Below are positions 8,106 to 17,375 of a DNA stretch of 64,000 nt, piece by piece. The first letter of the stretch is position 1. Each line of letters opens with the position of its first letter. Location of the stretch: the NCBI GenBank assembly GCA_025964695.1, contig JAOPYK010000051.1, positions 1-64,000 on the forward strand. Direction: 5' to 3'. The notes beneath the pieces were generated by a model. It was not told the origin of the DNA and did not search any database. It saw only the letters and a list, made by a program, of their open reading frames with translations. The translations under genes were made by a program, and so were the position numbers. This DNA comes from Streptosporangiaceae bacterium (GTDB lineage: Bacteria > Actinomycetota > Actinomycetes > Streptosporangiales > Streptosporangiaceae).

Positions 8106-9401
8106 GTGTCCGGAGTCGACGCGATCAACTCGACGCAGCAGATGGAGATGGAGCCATCGGCTCGGGCAATCCGGTCCAGGAAGCGGTGGTGGCTGCTGCC
8201 TGCCGCGGTGGCCCTCGCGTTCGCACTGCTCCAGGGGATCGGCGGCCCCCGGATCACGTTCGGCGGCGACTCGGAGTCCTACGCTCTGATCAGCCTCCGG
8301 CTGTACGGGACTCCAGAGGCTCAGGCCCGGCAGGAGATCGCCTACGCCACTTGTCTCGACAAAGCGCGTAGCGTCGAGTGGGGCTCAGCGGTCGACCCGC
8401 TACGTTTCCGGACTCCCGGGTCATCGCAGGACCTGCGCCGCGCCTGCGCCACTCAGCAGGTGCAGGCCCCGACCGCCAGAAGCCTGCGCTATGAGGCGAT
8501 CTTCAATGGGCGGGTCGGCTATCCGCTACTCGCAGGATTGCCCATCAAGCTCTTCGGCATCTCGCACGGCCTCTGGGTGACCAGTGTCGCTGTCACCGCG
8601 CTGGGTGGCTTCCTCGTCGCTGTGCTGTTGGCCGAAGCCGGACTCGGCACCGCCGCCCTGCTGGCCGGTGAGCTGATCTTCCTGCTGGGGCCGCTCGGCA
8701 GATGGGGGGTCTACCCGCTCGCTGAAGGCGCCCTCAACACCGCCGTCGTCGCAACTCTGCTCGGTGCTTGGTGGCTGCTCCAGCGCCGCCTTTTGCTGGG
8801 CGGCACCGTCTGCCTGTTGGGCCTGGCGGCGGTCGTCACCGTCAAGTACTCCGGTGGCACCCTGATGGCCGCCTGCCTGGCCGGCGCGGGCGTCGGTTGC
8901 ATGGTGACCGTGCGCCGATACCGCCACGCGGGCAGCGCGATACTGGCGGTCGGTGGCGCCTTCCTGGCCGCGGGAGTATGGCTGCTCTCCTCGGCGCTGG
9001 GTCTGCCGGGCCTCTCGGAGACGTTGCAGGACACCTTCACAAGGCACTTCCATCACCGCCCCGTCGACGGTGTTTGGGGTCTGCTGGCCCAACTCGAAGT
9101 GGTCTGCTGGAGGGAATGGCTGCGGCTCCAGGCGTCCGCCCCGGCCTTGCTGCTGGCCGCCGCCCTGGGTCTGTGGCTGCTCTTCCGCCGCCGCCCGGCA
9201 CTCGGCTGGCTCGCCGTCGCCGCCGCAGGGCTCGGGCTGTCGACTATCGTCGCGCATCCGCTGGTGTATGAGGCGGACCGCCTGGGAGCCCTCATGTGGA
9301 TGCCGGCCGTCCTTGGCCTGCCCTTCCTCCTGGACGGAGTGCTGCGGACCGAACACAGCGAAACGCCCCACCCTCCCGAGGGCGGAGCGCTTTGCAGGTG
9401 A
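8106..9401 (+). CDS. Polytopic membrane protein, GT-C glycosyltransferase-like
   Basis: A 431-residue integral membrane protein with roughly ten hydrophobic segments starting at WWLLPAAVALAFALLQ (about residues 28-43). The first outside loop carries GGDSESYALISLRLYG, an acidic motif after the first helix like those of GT-C glycosyltransferases that use polyprenyl-phosphate sugars. The loop also has Cys85 and a second Cys near residue 119. The GTG at 8106 has GAGGG upstream. It stands alone, so its role in glycan or cell-wall decoration is an inference. The C-terminal tail is polar and His/Pro-rich. Confidence 0.6.
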   Translation: MSGVDAINSTQQMEMEPSARAIRSRKRWWLLPAAVALAFALLQGIGGPRITFGGDSESYALISLRLYGTPEAQARQEIAYATCLDKARSVEWGSAVDPLRFRTPGSSQDLRRACATQQVQAPTARSLRYEAIFNGRVGYPLLAGLPIKLFGISHGLWVTSVAVTALGGFLVAVLLAEAGLGTAALLAGELIFLLGPLGRWGVYPLAEGALNTAVVATLLGAWWLLQRRLLLGGTVCLLGLAAVVTVKYSGGTLMAACLAGAGVGCMVTVRRYRHAGSAILAVGGAFLAAGVWLLSSALGLPGLSETLQDTFTRHFHHRPVDGVWGLLAQLEVVCWREWLRLQASAPALLLAAALGLWLLFRRRPALGWLAVAAAGLGLSTIVAHPLVYEADRLGALMWMPAVLGLPFLLDGVLRTEHSETPHPPEGGALCR

Positions 9402-9906
9402 CCGACCATGTCTGGCGAATGTGGGACGGACTGACGGCCCGCCCGTGCTGGACATACGGGCTGCGGGTACGGCACCGGCTGGTAGTAGGGCTGCGGGACT
9501 CGCAGTACCGCGCCTGCTGCGGGGGCTCAGGCTGCCCGATGTAGCGATCGTACGGCTCTGCTGGGGGCCTGCGGCTGGCTCACGATGCGACGTTGAAGGT
9601 GGGACCCTCAGGGTCGCACCGTGTATCCGCCCGGTCGACACTCCGGACGTGTCGTGACCCCCGGGTCGTCTGGCGTTCACTATCCGGTTAAGGGCGACCG
9701 TCAAATGGCGGTCTTGGTGGTGGGTGAGGTTTCCCCGTAGCACGGCAGCCACTCAATGGTGCCGTGGGCGACGTGCCCATCGCGTGACCGGTGTGACCAG
9801 CGGCGCCGTACGCGGGTCTAGGTTCTGGGTTGCGCTTTCCGTTACGTCAACTTCTACAGTCGTCTGTGTGGCCGGGAAGACCGGCCTGGCGACGGGAGAC
9901 GTTGAG
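9402..9906. other. Intergenic stretch upstream of the TipAL-like gene
   Basis: About 505 bases with no gene I can support. Its 3' end holds the MerR-type promoter at 9830-9860. The minus strand near 9445-9500 would read as a Pro/Tyr-rich peptide, which could be a scrap of a membrane-protein N-terminus, but it is too short to call. Confidence 0.45.
9830..9860 (+). promoter_or_regulatory. MerR-type promoter with 19-bp spacer
   Basis: TTGCGC (9830-9835) and TACAGT (9855-9860) are separated by exactly 19 bases, the overlong spacing that MerR-family activators correct by untwisting DNA. GTTG and CAAC flank the spacer as a small dyad. It is 46 bases upstream of the MerR/TipAL-like gene and is probably its own autoregulated promoter. 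Confidence 0.65.
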
Positions 9907-10668
9907 ATGGCCTGGTCGATCGCGGACGTGGCCCGGATGTCCGGGGTGACATCCCGGACTTTGCGGCACTACAACGAGATCGGCCTGCTCGCGCCGGCAT
10001 CGATCGGAAGCAACGGTCACCGCTACTACGAAGAGGCCGAGTTGTTGCGGTTGCAACAGATCCTTCTGATGCGGGAGCTGGATCTGGGCCTGAGCGAGAT
10101 CGCGGATGTCCTGGACAACAAACTCGATCAAGTGACGGCACTACGGGCGCACCATCAGCGGTTGCTGGCGGCGCGGGACAGGCTCGACATTTTGGCCCGC
10201 ACCGTGAGCCGCACCATCGCCGAACTGCAGGAAGGGAAGGACGACAGCAGCATGTCGAAGATCAACAACCCGGAGAACCTGTTCGAGGGGTTCGACGCCT
10301 CGCACTATGAGTCCGAGGCCCGCAGCAGGTGGCCGCAGGAGTGGGAGCAGTCCAAGCAGTACACCGACACGCTCACGGCCGAGGACCAGGAGCGGATGCA
10401 GCGCGAGTCGACCACGCAGATGGTCCGCATGGCCGAGTTCATGGCCGCTGGGGCCCCGGTCACCGACCCGGCCGTACAAGCCGAAGTAGACACTCACTAC
10501 CAGGGTGTTTGCCGGTTCTGGACCCCGAACGCGGCCGCTTACAAGGGATTGGGCCAGACGTTCGCCTCCGACCCGCAATGGCGGTCGGCTTACGACCGGA
10601 TCACCGAAGGGCTGGCCCGGTACCAGAGCGAGGCCATGGCCGCCTACGCCGATGCCCGGCTGAGCTGA
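9907..10668 (+). CDS. TipAL-like MerR-family regulator with TipAS domain
   Basis: A 253-residue regulator. The MerR winged helix WSIADVARMSGVTSRTLRHY (residues 3-22) continues into NEIGLLAPASIGSNGHRYY and a coiled-coil dimer helix (about 75-112). A TipAS-type ligand domain follows (FEGFDASHYESEARSRWP, about 121-138, through AYKGLGQTF to the end). In TipAL this domain traps thiopeptide antibiotics and other drugs, and the protein then activates its own and efflux genes. An internal ATG gives MSKINNPE near residue 116, close to where the short TipAS form starts in Streptomyces. The start at 9907 follows GGAGAC. No adjacent efflux gene is present. Confidence 0.88.
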   Translation: MAWSIADVARMSGVTSRTLRHYNEIGLLAPASIGSNGHRYYEEAELLRLQQILLMRELDLGLSEIADVLDNKLDQVTALRAHHQRLLAARDRLDILARTVSRTIAELQEGKDDSSMSKINNPENLFEGFDASHYESEARSRWPQEWEQSKQYTDTLTAEDQERMQRESTTQMVRMAEFMAAGAPVTDPAVQAEVDTHYQGVCRFWTPNAAAYKGLGQTFASDPQWRSAYDRITEGLARYQSEAMAAYADARLS

Positions 10669-10682
10669 CTCCGACGGGACCC

Positions 10683-10706
10683 GCCGGGAGGCTGCAGACT
10701 CCCGGC
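10683..10706 (+). terminator. Hairpin after the TipAL-like gene
   Basis: GCCGGGAG and CTCCCGGC form a perfect 8-bp stem with an 8-nt loop, 15 bases after the stop codon. It is probably the terminator of the regulator gene. Confidence 0.55.
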
Positions 10707-10946
10707 CCGCCTTCGGCATCCCTTTGCCAGATCACTTCAGGCGCCAGCCTTCCGCAGGAGGGGTCTCGCCGCCCACGGCCGGAGGGGGCCCCCAACCATG
10801 ATCCCCACCAGCTGGATCAGTCACCACCGGCCTGAGGACAACGAACTTCTCGGCTACCTCCATCCGGCCCAGGACTTACCGGGCATTTAGGGCGTCGACT
10901 CAAGGCGATGGCCGGAACGGCAACGCCTTACGTGACACCGATCCTT

Positions 10947-11567
10947 CTACTCGAAGCGGGACGGGTCTCCGGCGCCTCTGCGGAGGATCTCGGGTTCGGC
11001 CTGCGAGAAGTCGATAACCGTCGTCGGCACCGCGCCGCACTCGCCGGAGTCGATCACAGCGTCCACCACGTGGTCGAGTCTTTCCTTGATCTCCCAGCCT
11101 TGCGTCAGGGGTTCGGTCTCGTCGGGCAGGAGCAGGGTGCTCGACAGCAGCGGTTCGCCGAGTTCGGTCAGCAACGCCTGCGTGACCACGTGATCGGGGA
11201 TCCGGACGCCGACGGTCTTCTTTCTGGGGTGCAGCAGCCGGCGCGGCACCTCTTTCGTCGCCGGCAGGATGAAGGTGTAGCTGCCGGGAGTCGCCGCCTT
11301 GATCGAGCGGAACAGCGCGTTGCTGACCTGGACGAACTGGCCGAGCTGAGCGAAGTCCCTGCACACCAGGGTGAAGTGGTGGCCGCTGTCGAGGCGGCGG
11401 ATCTCCCTGATCCGGTCGATGCCCTCCTTGTTGCCCAGTTGGCACCCGAGTGCGAAGCACGAGTCCGTCGGGTATGCGATCAGCCCGTCCGCGCGGACGA
11501 GGTCTACCACCTGACGGAGCGCCCGGGGTTGCGGGTTGTCCGGATGCACGTCGAAGTACTTAGCCAT
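10947..11567 (-). CDS. Sua5/YciO/YrdC-family protein (YciO-like)
   Basis: A 206-residue protein of the Sua5/YrdC/YciO family. The family motif is visible as GLIAYPTDSCFALGCQLGNK (about residues 28-47), followed by KEGIDRIREIRRL, HHFTLVCRDF and PGSYTFILPATKEVPRRLL. Family members make threonylcarbamoyl-adenylate for tRNA t6A37. The KEGI and HHFTL sequences and the length match the YciO branch, for which that activity is weaker and less certain. The ATG at 11567 begins the conserved MAKYFDVHPDNPQPRALRQ; the ribosome-binding site is poor. It stands alone. Confidence 0.85.
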   Translation of the reverse strand: MAKYFDVHPDNPQPRALRQVVDLVRADGLIAYPTDSCFALGCQLGNKEGIDRIREIRRLDSGHHFTLVCRDFAQLGQFVQVSNALFRSIKAATPGSYTFILPATKEVPRRLLHPRKKTVGVRIPDHVVTQALLTELGEPLLSSTLLLPDETEPLTQGWEIKERLDHVVDAVIDSGECGAVPTTVIDFSQAEPEILRRGAGDPSRFE

Positions 11568-11702
11568 GCATGGGAGCTTAGAAGCGCACGTAAGGTTCTC
11601 AGGCAAGCGGGCCTTGATCCACCCAAGTATCGCACCGATCGCCGGAGTTCTCATGCCTCCGGGGCAGGCTGCTCATCCCGCCGCGCCGGCCAGGGCGCGG
11701 GC

Positions 11703-11846
11703 GGTCAGCGCGTCCAGATGGACCGTCTGGAGACCTATTTCGACGGTGCCGCACCGCCCGCGCCCGCTGACGTGGACCGGGCGTTCTGGGGTGCCTGCCA
11801 CGGCGGCCGGCAGGACGCCGCCGTCTACCTGCTGGAACGCGGAGCA
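11703..11846 (+). pseudogene. Remnant of an ankyrin-repeat protein
   Basis: The translation MDRLETYFDGAAPPAPADVD followed by RAFWGACHGGRQDAAVYLLERGA is the junction between a non-ankyrin helix and the helix pair of one ankyrin repeat (ACHGG..AAxYLLERGA). Upstream and downstream codons in this frame are not family-like, so only about 45 residues remain of a protein that would normally be much longer. It sits in the gap between the YciO-like and GH15 genes. Confidence 0.6.
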
Positions 11847-11938
11847 CAGAGTTCGGTCCGCCGCGTCCAGCGGCCGAGTCGACCTGCGGTCGGGGACACC
11901 CCGGGCGGGCCCGAGCGCAACATGCCGCGGCGGGCTTG

Positions 11939-14900
11939 TCAGGGGACGGGCACGGCACGCAGGGTGACCGGGCCGAGAGTGGGATTCAGCTCCTCCGACT
12001 GGGACTGGCCCGCCGGAGTGATCACGTCGATGGCCCTGGGGACGGTGGCCGGGTCGAGGGAGCACAGCGGGCCGGTCCCGCCCGAGGCGCAGACGCCGAA
12101 CTGGTAGGGCTGCGGAACGGCGGCGAAGCCTCGGGCCTGGTCGGGGCTGAACCCGTCCTGGCCGGTGAGGACCACCGCGAACCGCCAGCCCGCGCCCGGC
12201 TTGCCGAAGGTCGCCCTGGGCAGGGCGATGGTGATCGTACGGGTGGTCCCGGACGAGCGGACCACGGCGCCGGAGGGGGCGGCACCGGCGGCGGTCAGCC
12301 AGACCGGGGCGGCGAAGCCCTGCACCTCGATCCGCTGCGACCAGGCGTCCTGCTCGGCGATGCGGTAATTGCGCTGCGGGAACGCCGCGGCGGTGGATCG
12401 GGCGGCCACGGCGGGGTCCTGCGCGTAGACGTCGAGGAGCTGCGCGCCGATCTGGTTGCCGAAGGTGGGGCTGAGGTCACGGATCTCGGTCCGCAGGTAG
12501 ACGGTGGTCGCGTCGGTGATGACCTGGAACCGCCGCAGGTCGAAGGCTCCGTCGTGGAAGTCGGCGGCCGTCGGGTAGGCGTAGGTCCCGGGGCCGTTGT
12601 CGTCGCCCTGTGGGTCGGTGACGTCGAGCACCGTGGTGGCCCCGACGATGTCGCCGACGACCGAGCGGCGGGCGTACGCGGTGCGGCCGTCGGCGGTGGT
12701 GGCCGTCACGGTGAGGACCACCTCGCCGAATGAGACCGGGGCCTGGGCGGTGAAGCCGCCGTCGGATCCGGCCCGTACCGAAACGACCTTGGCGGGGGCC
12801 CCGGTGTCGGTGGGGGCGGCCGCGACGTCGACCTGCGCGCCGGGCAGGGTGGTCCCCTCGACGGTGACCGACGTCCCGGCGACCGCGGTGCCGTCGGCCG
12901 GAGTGGTGACGGTGAGCGGTGCCGCGGAGGGCATGCCGTGGACGGCATAGCGGGTTCGTACGACTCCAGGCTGCTCGACCGGATGGCCGGAGGCGACCGA
13001 GAGGATCAGCCGGACCTGCTGCGCCTGGGCCCAGGTCAGCGGGGACACCGAGCCCGCAGGCTCGCCGTTGCGAAAGCCGATGGAGGCGGTGGCCGGGTCG
13101 CTGCCGTACGCGGAGGCGGCCAGATCCGGGCCTTCCCACGCCTGCTCGGGGACCAGGCCGGCGCCGGACGACATGGCGTGCATCGCCGTGAGCAGGGACG
13201 CCGCCGTACGGACGTCGCCGGTCTGCAGGGCCTGCTCGGCCCGCTCCCCGGACAGGACGGGCCACAGGTGGCCCGAGCCCGTGTTGCCGGTGGGCCAGGG
13301 CTTTCCGGACGGAGTGCAGGAGGTCGGGTCGGGTTCGTAGCAGTCGCCATAGCCGTCCTCAGTGCCCTGAGTGTCGGAGCCATAGCGGTACCAGCCCGGA
13401 CCGTTCGGCGTCGTCCGCCGGATCACCTGGTCGACGACGGACAGGCTGGCGAGCACGTCCGGATCGGAGGCGGGCAGGATGCCCAGCCGGGTGAGCTCCA
13501 GGAACCCCGCGTCGATCACCCGGCGCTGGTCCTCGGTCGGGCCGCCGTTGCCGAGATTGTACGACGCGGCCGCGTTGGGGTCGCCGGTGCGCGACAGCCG
13601 CAAGAAGTAGCGGGGGGCGTACGGGCCGGTGGTGGTGACGGTCCAGCTCTTGATCGAGCGGGCGAAGTGATCAGCGGTGGCGCGGTAGAGCCTGGCCCGG
13701 CCCGGGTCGTCCCGCCCGGCTGCGATCTCCCCGGCCGCGACGAGACCGGCGATCTCGGCCGCGATCGTGGACGGCGAGTAGCCCGACTGCTCCTCCCAGC
13801 GTTCTACGCCGAACGACGGGCCGTGCGCCACCAGGAAGTCGGCCGCCCCGCGCACGTGCTCCCACAATCCCGCGTCACCGCCCAGCCCGGCCTGATAGGT
13901 CATGAGGATCGGGTAGGCGGTCTCGTCCAGCTGATCACCGCCGGAGTCGGGCGCGAGCCGGCCGTTGAGCAGCGAGTTGCGGGGCAGCCGGCCGTCGGGC
14001 AACTGCTGGCGTTCCAGCAGGAAGCGGGCTGTGGCCCGGGCCGTCGCCAGGTCACCGTCGGCGAGGAACCCGGTGAACGCCTCGTACAGGTCGCGGGCGA
14101 ACACCTCGCGGTAGGACCCGAAATAGACCGCCTTGCCGCCGGGTTTGTCGCCGGCGCCGACCGCCTGACCCCAGGGGCTGGCGAGCGAGGCGACCACGGC
14201 CCCAGGAAAGGTCTTGTCCTCACTGGCCTTCAGCACGTTGGCCGAGAGCCGGTAGCCGTCGCCCAGCGAACCGGGCGGTTTGCGCAGCCGGGCATCGTAG
14301 GCCGCCCAACCCGCCTCGTACCGGGCGCGGGTGGCCTCGAACGGGCGCGCGGCGGCGTCACCGGCGGTCCTCAACGCGGCGGCCGCGGTGCGGCCGAAGC
14401 CGAGCGCGAAGGTCACCGAGCCCGCCCCGTCGAGGGGCAGCCGGGCGGTCGCGACCACATTGCCGTTGGGGGCGGCGGCGTAGGGCGTCAGCGCGTGGTC
14501 GGTGTCCAGTTGCGCCGCGCCGTCGCTGGGCGTGCCCGCGTATCCGACGCTCGCCTGCGGCAACCGCCGCCCCGCACGCAGCGCCATATGGGTGGGCATG
14601 GCGTAGTCGCGGGCGGTGGCGGAGGTCTCGGTGTTCTCGTCGGAGATCACCGGAGCACCGCTGGGCCCGTCCACCACGCCACTGTCGGCGCCTCCGTTGG
14701 CCGCGCCACCGCCCCCGTTCCCGTTGACGCTCGCGTCCAGCCGTACGTACAGCCGCAGCCCGGCCGGCTGGAGTCGCGTCCGGACGACCACGGCGTCGCT
14801 GCCCGGGTCGGTGAGATAGGTGGTGGTCAGCCGATAGCGGCCGTTCTTGCTGGAGGACGTGATCGTGCAGGTCATACCCGAGCGGTCGACGGTGACCTTG

Positions 14901-15241
14901 TAGGTGGTGTCGCGAGTCTGCAGTTCGGTGAACGTGCTGCCGTCGCTGACGAGGAACTGCATCGTCTCGACGTTGGTGTTGTCGATGGTGGGTTCGTAGA
15001 CATCGGACAGGACACCGCCCGCGATGGTGTACCAGACCTTGGAGGCCGTGCCGGTGGCCGTCCCCACGCAGTCCTTACGCGCGAGACCGAAGTGTGAGGA
15101 CACACCGGGCCCACCGGCCGGCGGCCCAGCGTCACGGGCCAGCGCCGGCCTCACGGCGGCGCCGACCAGCGTGGCGAACACAGCCAGGACGAGTACCAGC
15201 CGCCGTACCGTGGACATGCAATGCCCGAACCGCAAGCGCAT
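11939..15241 (-). CDS. Secreted GH15 glucodextranase/glucoamylase, multidomain
   Basis: A 1100-residue exported glycoside hydrolase. After a Sec signal (MRLRFGHCMSTVRRL, hydrophobic core, PALA near 37) comes a beta-sandwich N domain (VSSHFGLARKDCVGTATGT, about 48-300) and an (alpha/alpha)6 GH15 domain (about 310-770). The likely general acid lies in WEEQSGYS (about 480) and the base in VPEQAWEG (about 697). A bacterial Ig-like domain (TVTTPADGTAVAGT, from about 785) and a C-terminal DVTDPQGDDNGPGTYAYPT domain (about 860-1100), as in Arthrobacter glucodextranase, follow. It would release glucose from alpha-glucans outside the cell. AAGGG precedes the start; ATG at 15217 or GTG at 15244 are alternatives. 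It has no linked sugar transporter. Confidence 0.88.
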   Translation of the reverse strand: MRLRFGHCMSTVRRLVLVLAVFATLVGAAVRPALARDAGPPAGGPGVSSHFGLARKDCVGTATGTASKVWYTIAGGVLSDVYEPTIDNTNVETMQFLVSDGSTFTELQTRDTTYKVTVDRSGMTCTITSSSKNGRYRLTTTYLTDPGSDAVVVRTRLQPAGLRLYVRLDASVNGNGGGGAANGGADSGVVDGPSGAPVISDENTETSATARDYAMPTHMALRAGRRLPQASVGYAGTPSDGAAQLDTDHALTPYAAAPNGNVVATARLPLDGAGSVTFALGFGRTAAAALRTAGDAAARPFEATRARYEAGWAAYDARLRKPPGSLGDGYRLSANVLKASEDKTFPGAVVASLASPWGQAVGAGDKPGGKAVYFGSYREVFARDLYEAFTGFLADGDLATARATARFLLERQQLPDGRLPRNSLLNGRLAPDSGGDQLDETAYPILMTYQAGLGGDAGLWEHVRGAADFLVAHGPSFGVERWEEQSGYSPSTIAAEIAGLVAAGEIAAGRDDPGRARLYRATADHFARSIKSWTVTTTGPYAPRYFLRLSRTGDPNAAASYNLGNGGPTEDQRRVIDAGFLELTRLGILPASDPDVLASLSVVDQVIRRTTPNGPGWYRYGSDTQGTEDGYGDCYEPDPTSCTPSGKPWPTGNTGSGHLWPVLSGERAEQALQTGDVRTAASLLTAMHAMSSGAGLVPEQAWEGPDLAASAYGSDPATASIGFRNGEPAGSVSPLTWAQAQQVRLILSVASGHPVEQPGVVRTRYAVHGMPSAAPLTVTTPADGTAVAGTSVTVEGTTLPGAQVDVAAAPTDTGAPAKVVSVRAGSDGGFTAQAPVSFGEVVLTVTATTADGRTAYARRSVVGDIVGATTVLDVTDPQGDDNGPGTYAYPTAADFHDGAFDLRRFQVITDATTVYLRTEIRDLSPTFGNQIGAQLLDVYAQDPAVAARSTAAAFPQRNYRIAEQDAWSQRIEVQGFAAPVWLTAAGAAPSGAVVRSSGTTRTITIALPRATFGKPGAGWRFAVVLTGQDGFSPDQARGFAAVPQPYQFGVCASGGTGPLCSLDPATVPRAIDVITPAGQSQSEELNPTLGPVTLRAVPVP

Positions 15242-15468
15242 CACGATCGTGCCCTTCCGTCCATCTCGTTGCAGCAAAAACCAGCTTCACTCCCCTGTCA
15301 ATCCCGGCCGTGCACGGTCGGCGCTGTCGCGGTGGCCGCGGGACTCGCCCGCTGACCCGGCCACCGCTCCCGGCAGGAGTGCACTGCGCGATGTGTCACT
15401 GCCCTGACCTGCCGTTCGAGGACCGGCTCAACGCGGCCGGCCGGCAGCTGGTCGCCGGCTGGTCGTGA

Positions 15469-16686
15469 TCAGGAGGAGGCGAGGGCTTCCGTGGGCGCCA
15501 GGCGGGCGGCCCGGATCGCGGGATAGAGGCCGGCCAGGCCGCCGATGACGAGGGTGGCGGCCACCCCGCCGACCATCGCCCAAGGTGGGACGACCGTGGG
15601 CCAGTGCTGGGTGGAGGCATAGACGGCGGTGACGAGGATGCCCAACGCCACCCCGCCGATCCCGCCGAGGGCGGCCAGCAGCTGCGACTCGGTGAGGAAC
15701 TGGATGCGGATCTGCCCGCGGGTGGCGCCCAGCGAGCGGCGTAGCCCGATCTCAGCGCGGCGTTCGAGGACCGAGATGACCATGGTGTTGGCGACGCCGA
15801 CCCCGCCGACCAGCAGGGCGACACCGCCCAGCCCGAGCAGCAACCCGGTGAAGGCCCTGTCGGCGGCATTCTGGGCGGCCAGCGCGTCCGACGGCCGGCT
15901 CACCTTGATCTCGTTGGGCGATTGGGGGTCGGCGGTGGCGGCGAGCAGGTTCCGTACGGTCTCGACTCTGTGCTTGGCGGCGCGGGTGTAGACGGTGGTG
16001 GGGTGGCCGTCGAAGCCGAGCCGGGTCTGGGCCACGTCCCAGCCGACCAGTGCGGCGTCGTCGAGTTCGGGGGCGAGGTCGACCGGGTTCAGGATGCCGA
16101 TCACGGTGAACCACCGGCCGCCCAGCCATACCTGGATGTCCGGCCCGGCGGCACCGATGCCCAGCCGACCGGCAGCGGCGGAGCCGAGCACCACGGCCGG
16201 GTACTTCGTGGTGGCGATGTTGAGCCAGGTTCCGTCGGCCATCGTGGCGCCGACGGTCCGGGGCAGGTCGAGGCGGGCCGCCTGCACGCTGATCCCGCCG
16301 CTCTCTTCCGTGGGGATGTGGTCGTTGCGGTAGACCTTGGCGTCGCTGAGCTTGCCGGTGGCCGAGGCCGACAGGACGTCGGGCATCCGGCCGACCATTC
16401 CGACGGCCTCCGTGGGCATTTCGGCGGCGTCTCCGAAGAGGTCCTGGCCGGGCGAGAGGGTCAGCAGGTTGGTGCCGAGCCGGTCGAGGGTGGCCTGCAG
16501 GTCGGCCCGGCTGGACGTGGAGATGCCGACGACCCCGATCATGGCGGCGATGCCGATCGCGATGCCCAGTGCGGACAGGAAGACCCGCAGCGGCCGGGCC
16601 CGCAGGCCGGCGGCACCGACCCGCAGCACGTCCCGGGGACCCAGGCGGGACGCCCGGTCGGTGGTCCTCGCCCTGGTACGGCTCAC
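15469..16686 (-). CDS. MacB/FtsX-like ABC transporter permease
   Basis: A 405-residue membrane protein with the MacB topology: one helix near the N-terminus ([22 protein letters not shown], about 34-55), a large extracytoplasmic MacB-core domain (about 60-270), then three helices ([20 protein letters not shown], the [17 protein letters not shown] region, and [21 protein letters not shown]). [22 protein letters not shown] is the typical cytoplasmic coupling segment. Its GTG start overlaps the ATPase stop codon (GTGA), so the two are translationally coupled. It ends a four-gene module with lipoprotein, adaptor and ATPase. The substrate is probably an antibiotic, peptide or lipid removed from the membrane. 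Confidence 0.9.
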   Translation of the reverse strand: MSRTRARTTDRASRLGPRDVLRVGAAGLRARPLRVFLSALGIAIGIAAMIGVVGISTSSRADLQATLDRLGTNLLTLSPGQDLFGDAAEMPTEAVGMVGRMPDVLSASATGKLSDAKVYRNDHIPTEESGGISVQAARLDLPRTVGATMADGTWLNIATTKYPAVVLGSAAAGRLGIGAAGPDIQVWLGGRWFTVIGILNPVDLAPELDDAALVGWDVAQTRLGFDGHPTTVYTRAAKHRVETVRNLLAATADPQSPNEIKVSRPSDALAAQNAADRAFTGLLLGLGGVALLVGGVGVANTMVISVLERRAEIGLRRSLGATRGQIRIQFLTESQLLAALGGIGGVALGILVTAVYASTQHWPTVVPPWAMVGGVAATLVIGGLAGLYPAIRAARLAPTEALASS

Positions 16687-17375
16687 GACGCGACCACCAG
16701 GTCCGCGCCGGAATCGCGGACCACGCAGCCGTCGCGCATCTCGATCCGCCGGGGCAGGGACGCCGCGATGTCCCGGTCATGGGTTATCACCACGACGGTC
16801 GTACCTGTGTCGGCCAGCTCACGCAGCAGGGTGAGCACCCCCGCGCCGGACACCGAGTCCAGCGCGCCGGTCGGCTCGTCGGCCAGCAGCAACGCCGGCT
16901 CCCCGACCACGGCCCGGGCGATCGCCGTCCGCTGCTTCTCACCGCCGGACAGCTGGTGCGGCCGGTGGTCCAGCCGATGGCCGAGACCGACCCGCTCCAG
17001 CGCCGCCTTGGCGCGCCGCCGCCGCTCGCCCATCGGTACGCCGGCGTACAGCAGGCCGTCGGCGACGTTGCCGAGCGCCGGTACCCCGGCGGCCAGATGG
17101 AACTGCTGGAAGACGAAGCCGATGCGGCTGCCGCGCAGCGTCGACAGCTGCCGGTCCGACAGCCGCGACACCTCCCGGCCCTCGACGAGCACGGTCCCGG
17201 AGCTCGGCCGGTCGAGGGTGCCCAGCAGATGCAGGAGCGTGGACTTTCCCGAGCCGGACGGGCCGACGATGGCCAGCAGCTCGCCGGGCTCAATGGACAG
17301 CGACACCGCGTCCAGCGCCGTCACGCCGCCGGGGTAGGTTCTGGACACCTCGCGGAGCTCCACGACGTGGGTCAT
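16683..17375 (-). CDS. MacB-type ABC transporter ATP-binding protein
   Basis: A 230-residue ABC ATPase. Walker [10 protein letters not shown] is at residues 38-46, the Q-loop FQQFH near 91, the signature LSGGEKQR at 144-151, Walker B LLLADEP at 164-170 and the H-loop in VVVITHD near 197. It belongs to the LolD/MacB cluster that pairs with single FtsX-like permeases. The ATG at 17375 overlaps the adaptor stop (ATGA) and its own stop overlaps the permease GTG, so stoichiometry is probably fixed by coupling. Confidence 0.93.
   Translation of the reverse strand: MTHVVELREVSRTYPGGVTALDAVSLSIEPGELLAIVGPSGSGKSTLLHLLGTLDRPSSGTVLVEGREVSRLSDRQLSTLRGSRIGFVFQQFHLAAGVPALGNVADGLLYAGVPMGERRRRAKAALERVGLGHRLDHRPHQLSGGEKQRTAIARAVVGEPALLLADEPTGALDSVSGAGVLTLLRELADTGTTVVVITHDRDIAASLPRRIEMRDGCVVRDSGADLVVAS

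Noticed and set aside
8526-9752. A 408-codon minus-strand frame opposite the GT-C-like membrane protein.
   Set aside because: The plus-strand frame has helices, a proper GTG with ribosome-binding site, and a motif; the minus frame has none.
12938-15097. A 719-codon open frame on the plus strand opposite the GH15 gene.
   Set aside because: It is antisense to a gene with clear domain content; the translation is Gly/Arg/Val/Asp-rich and has no family-like motif. High GC opens such frames.
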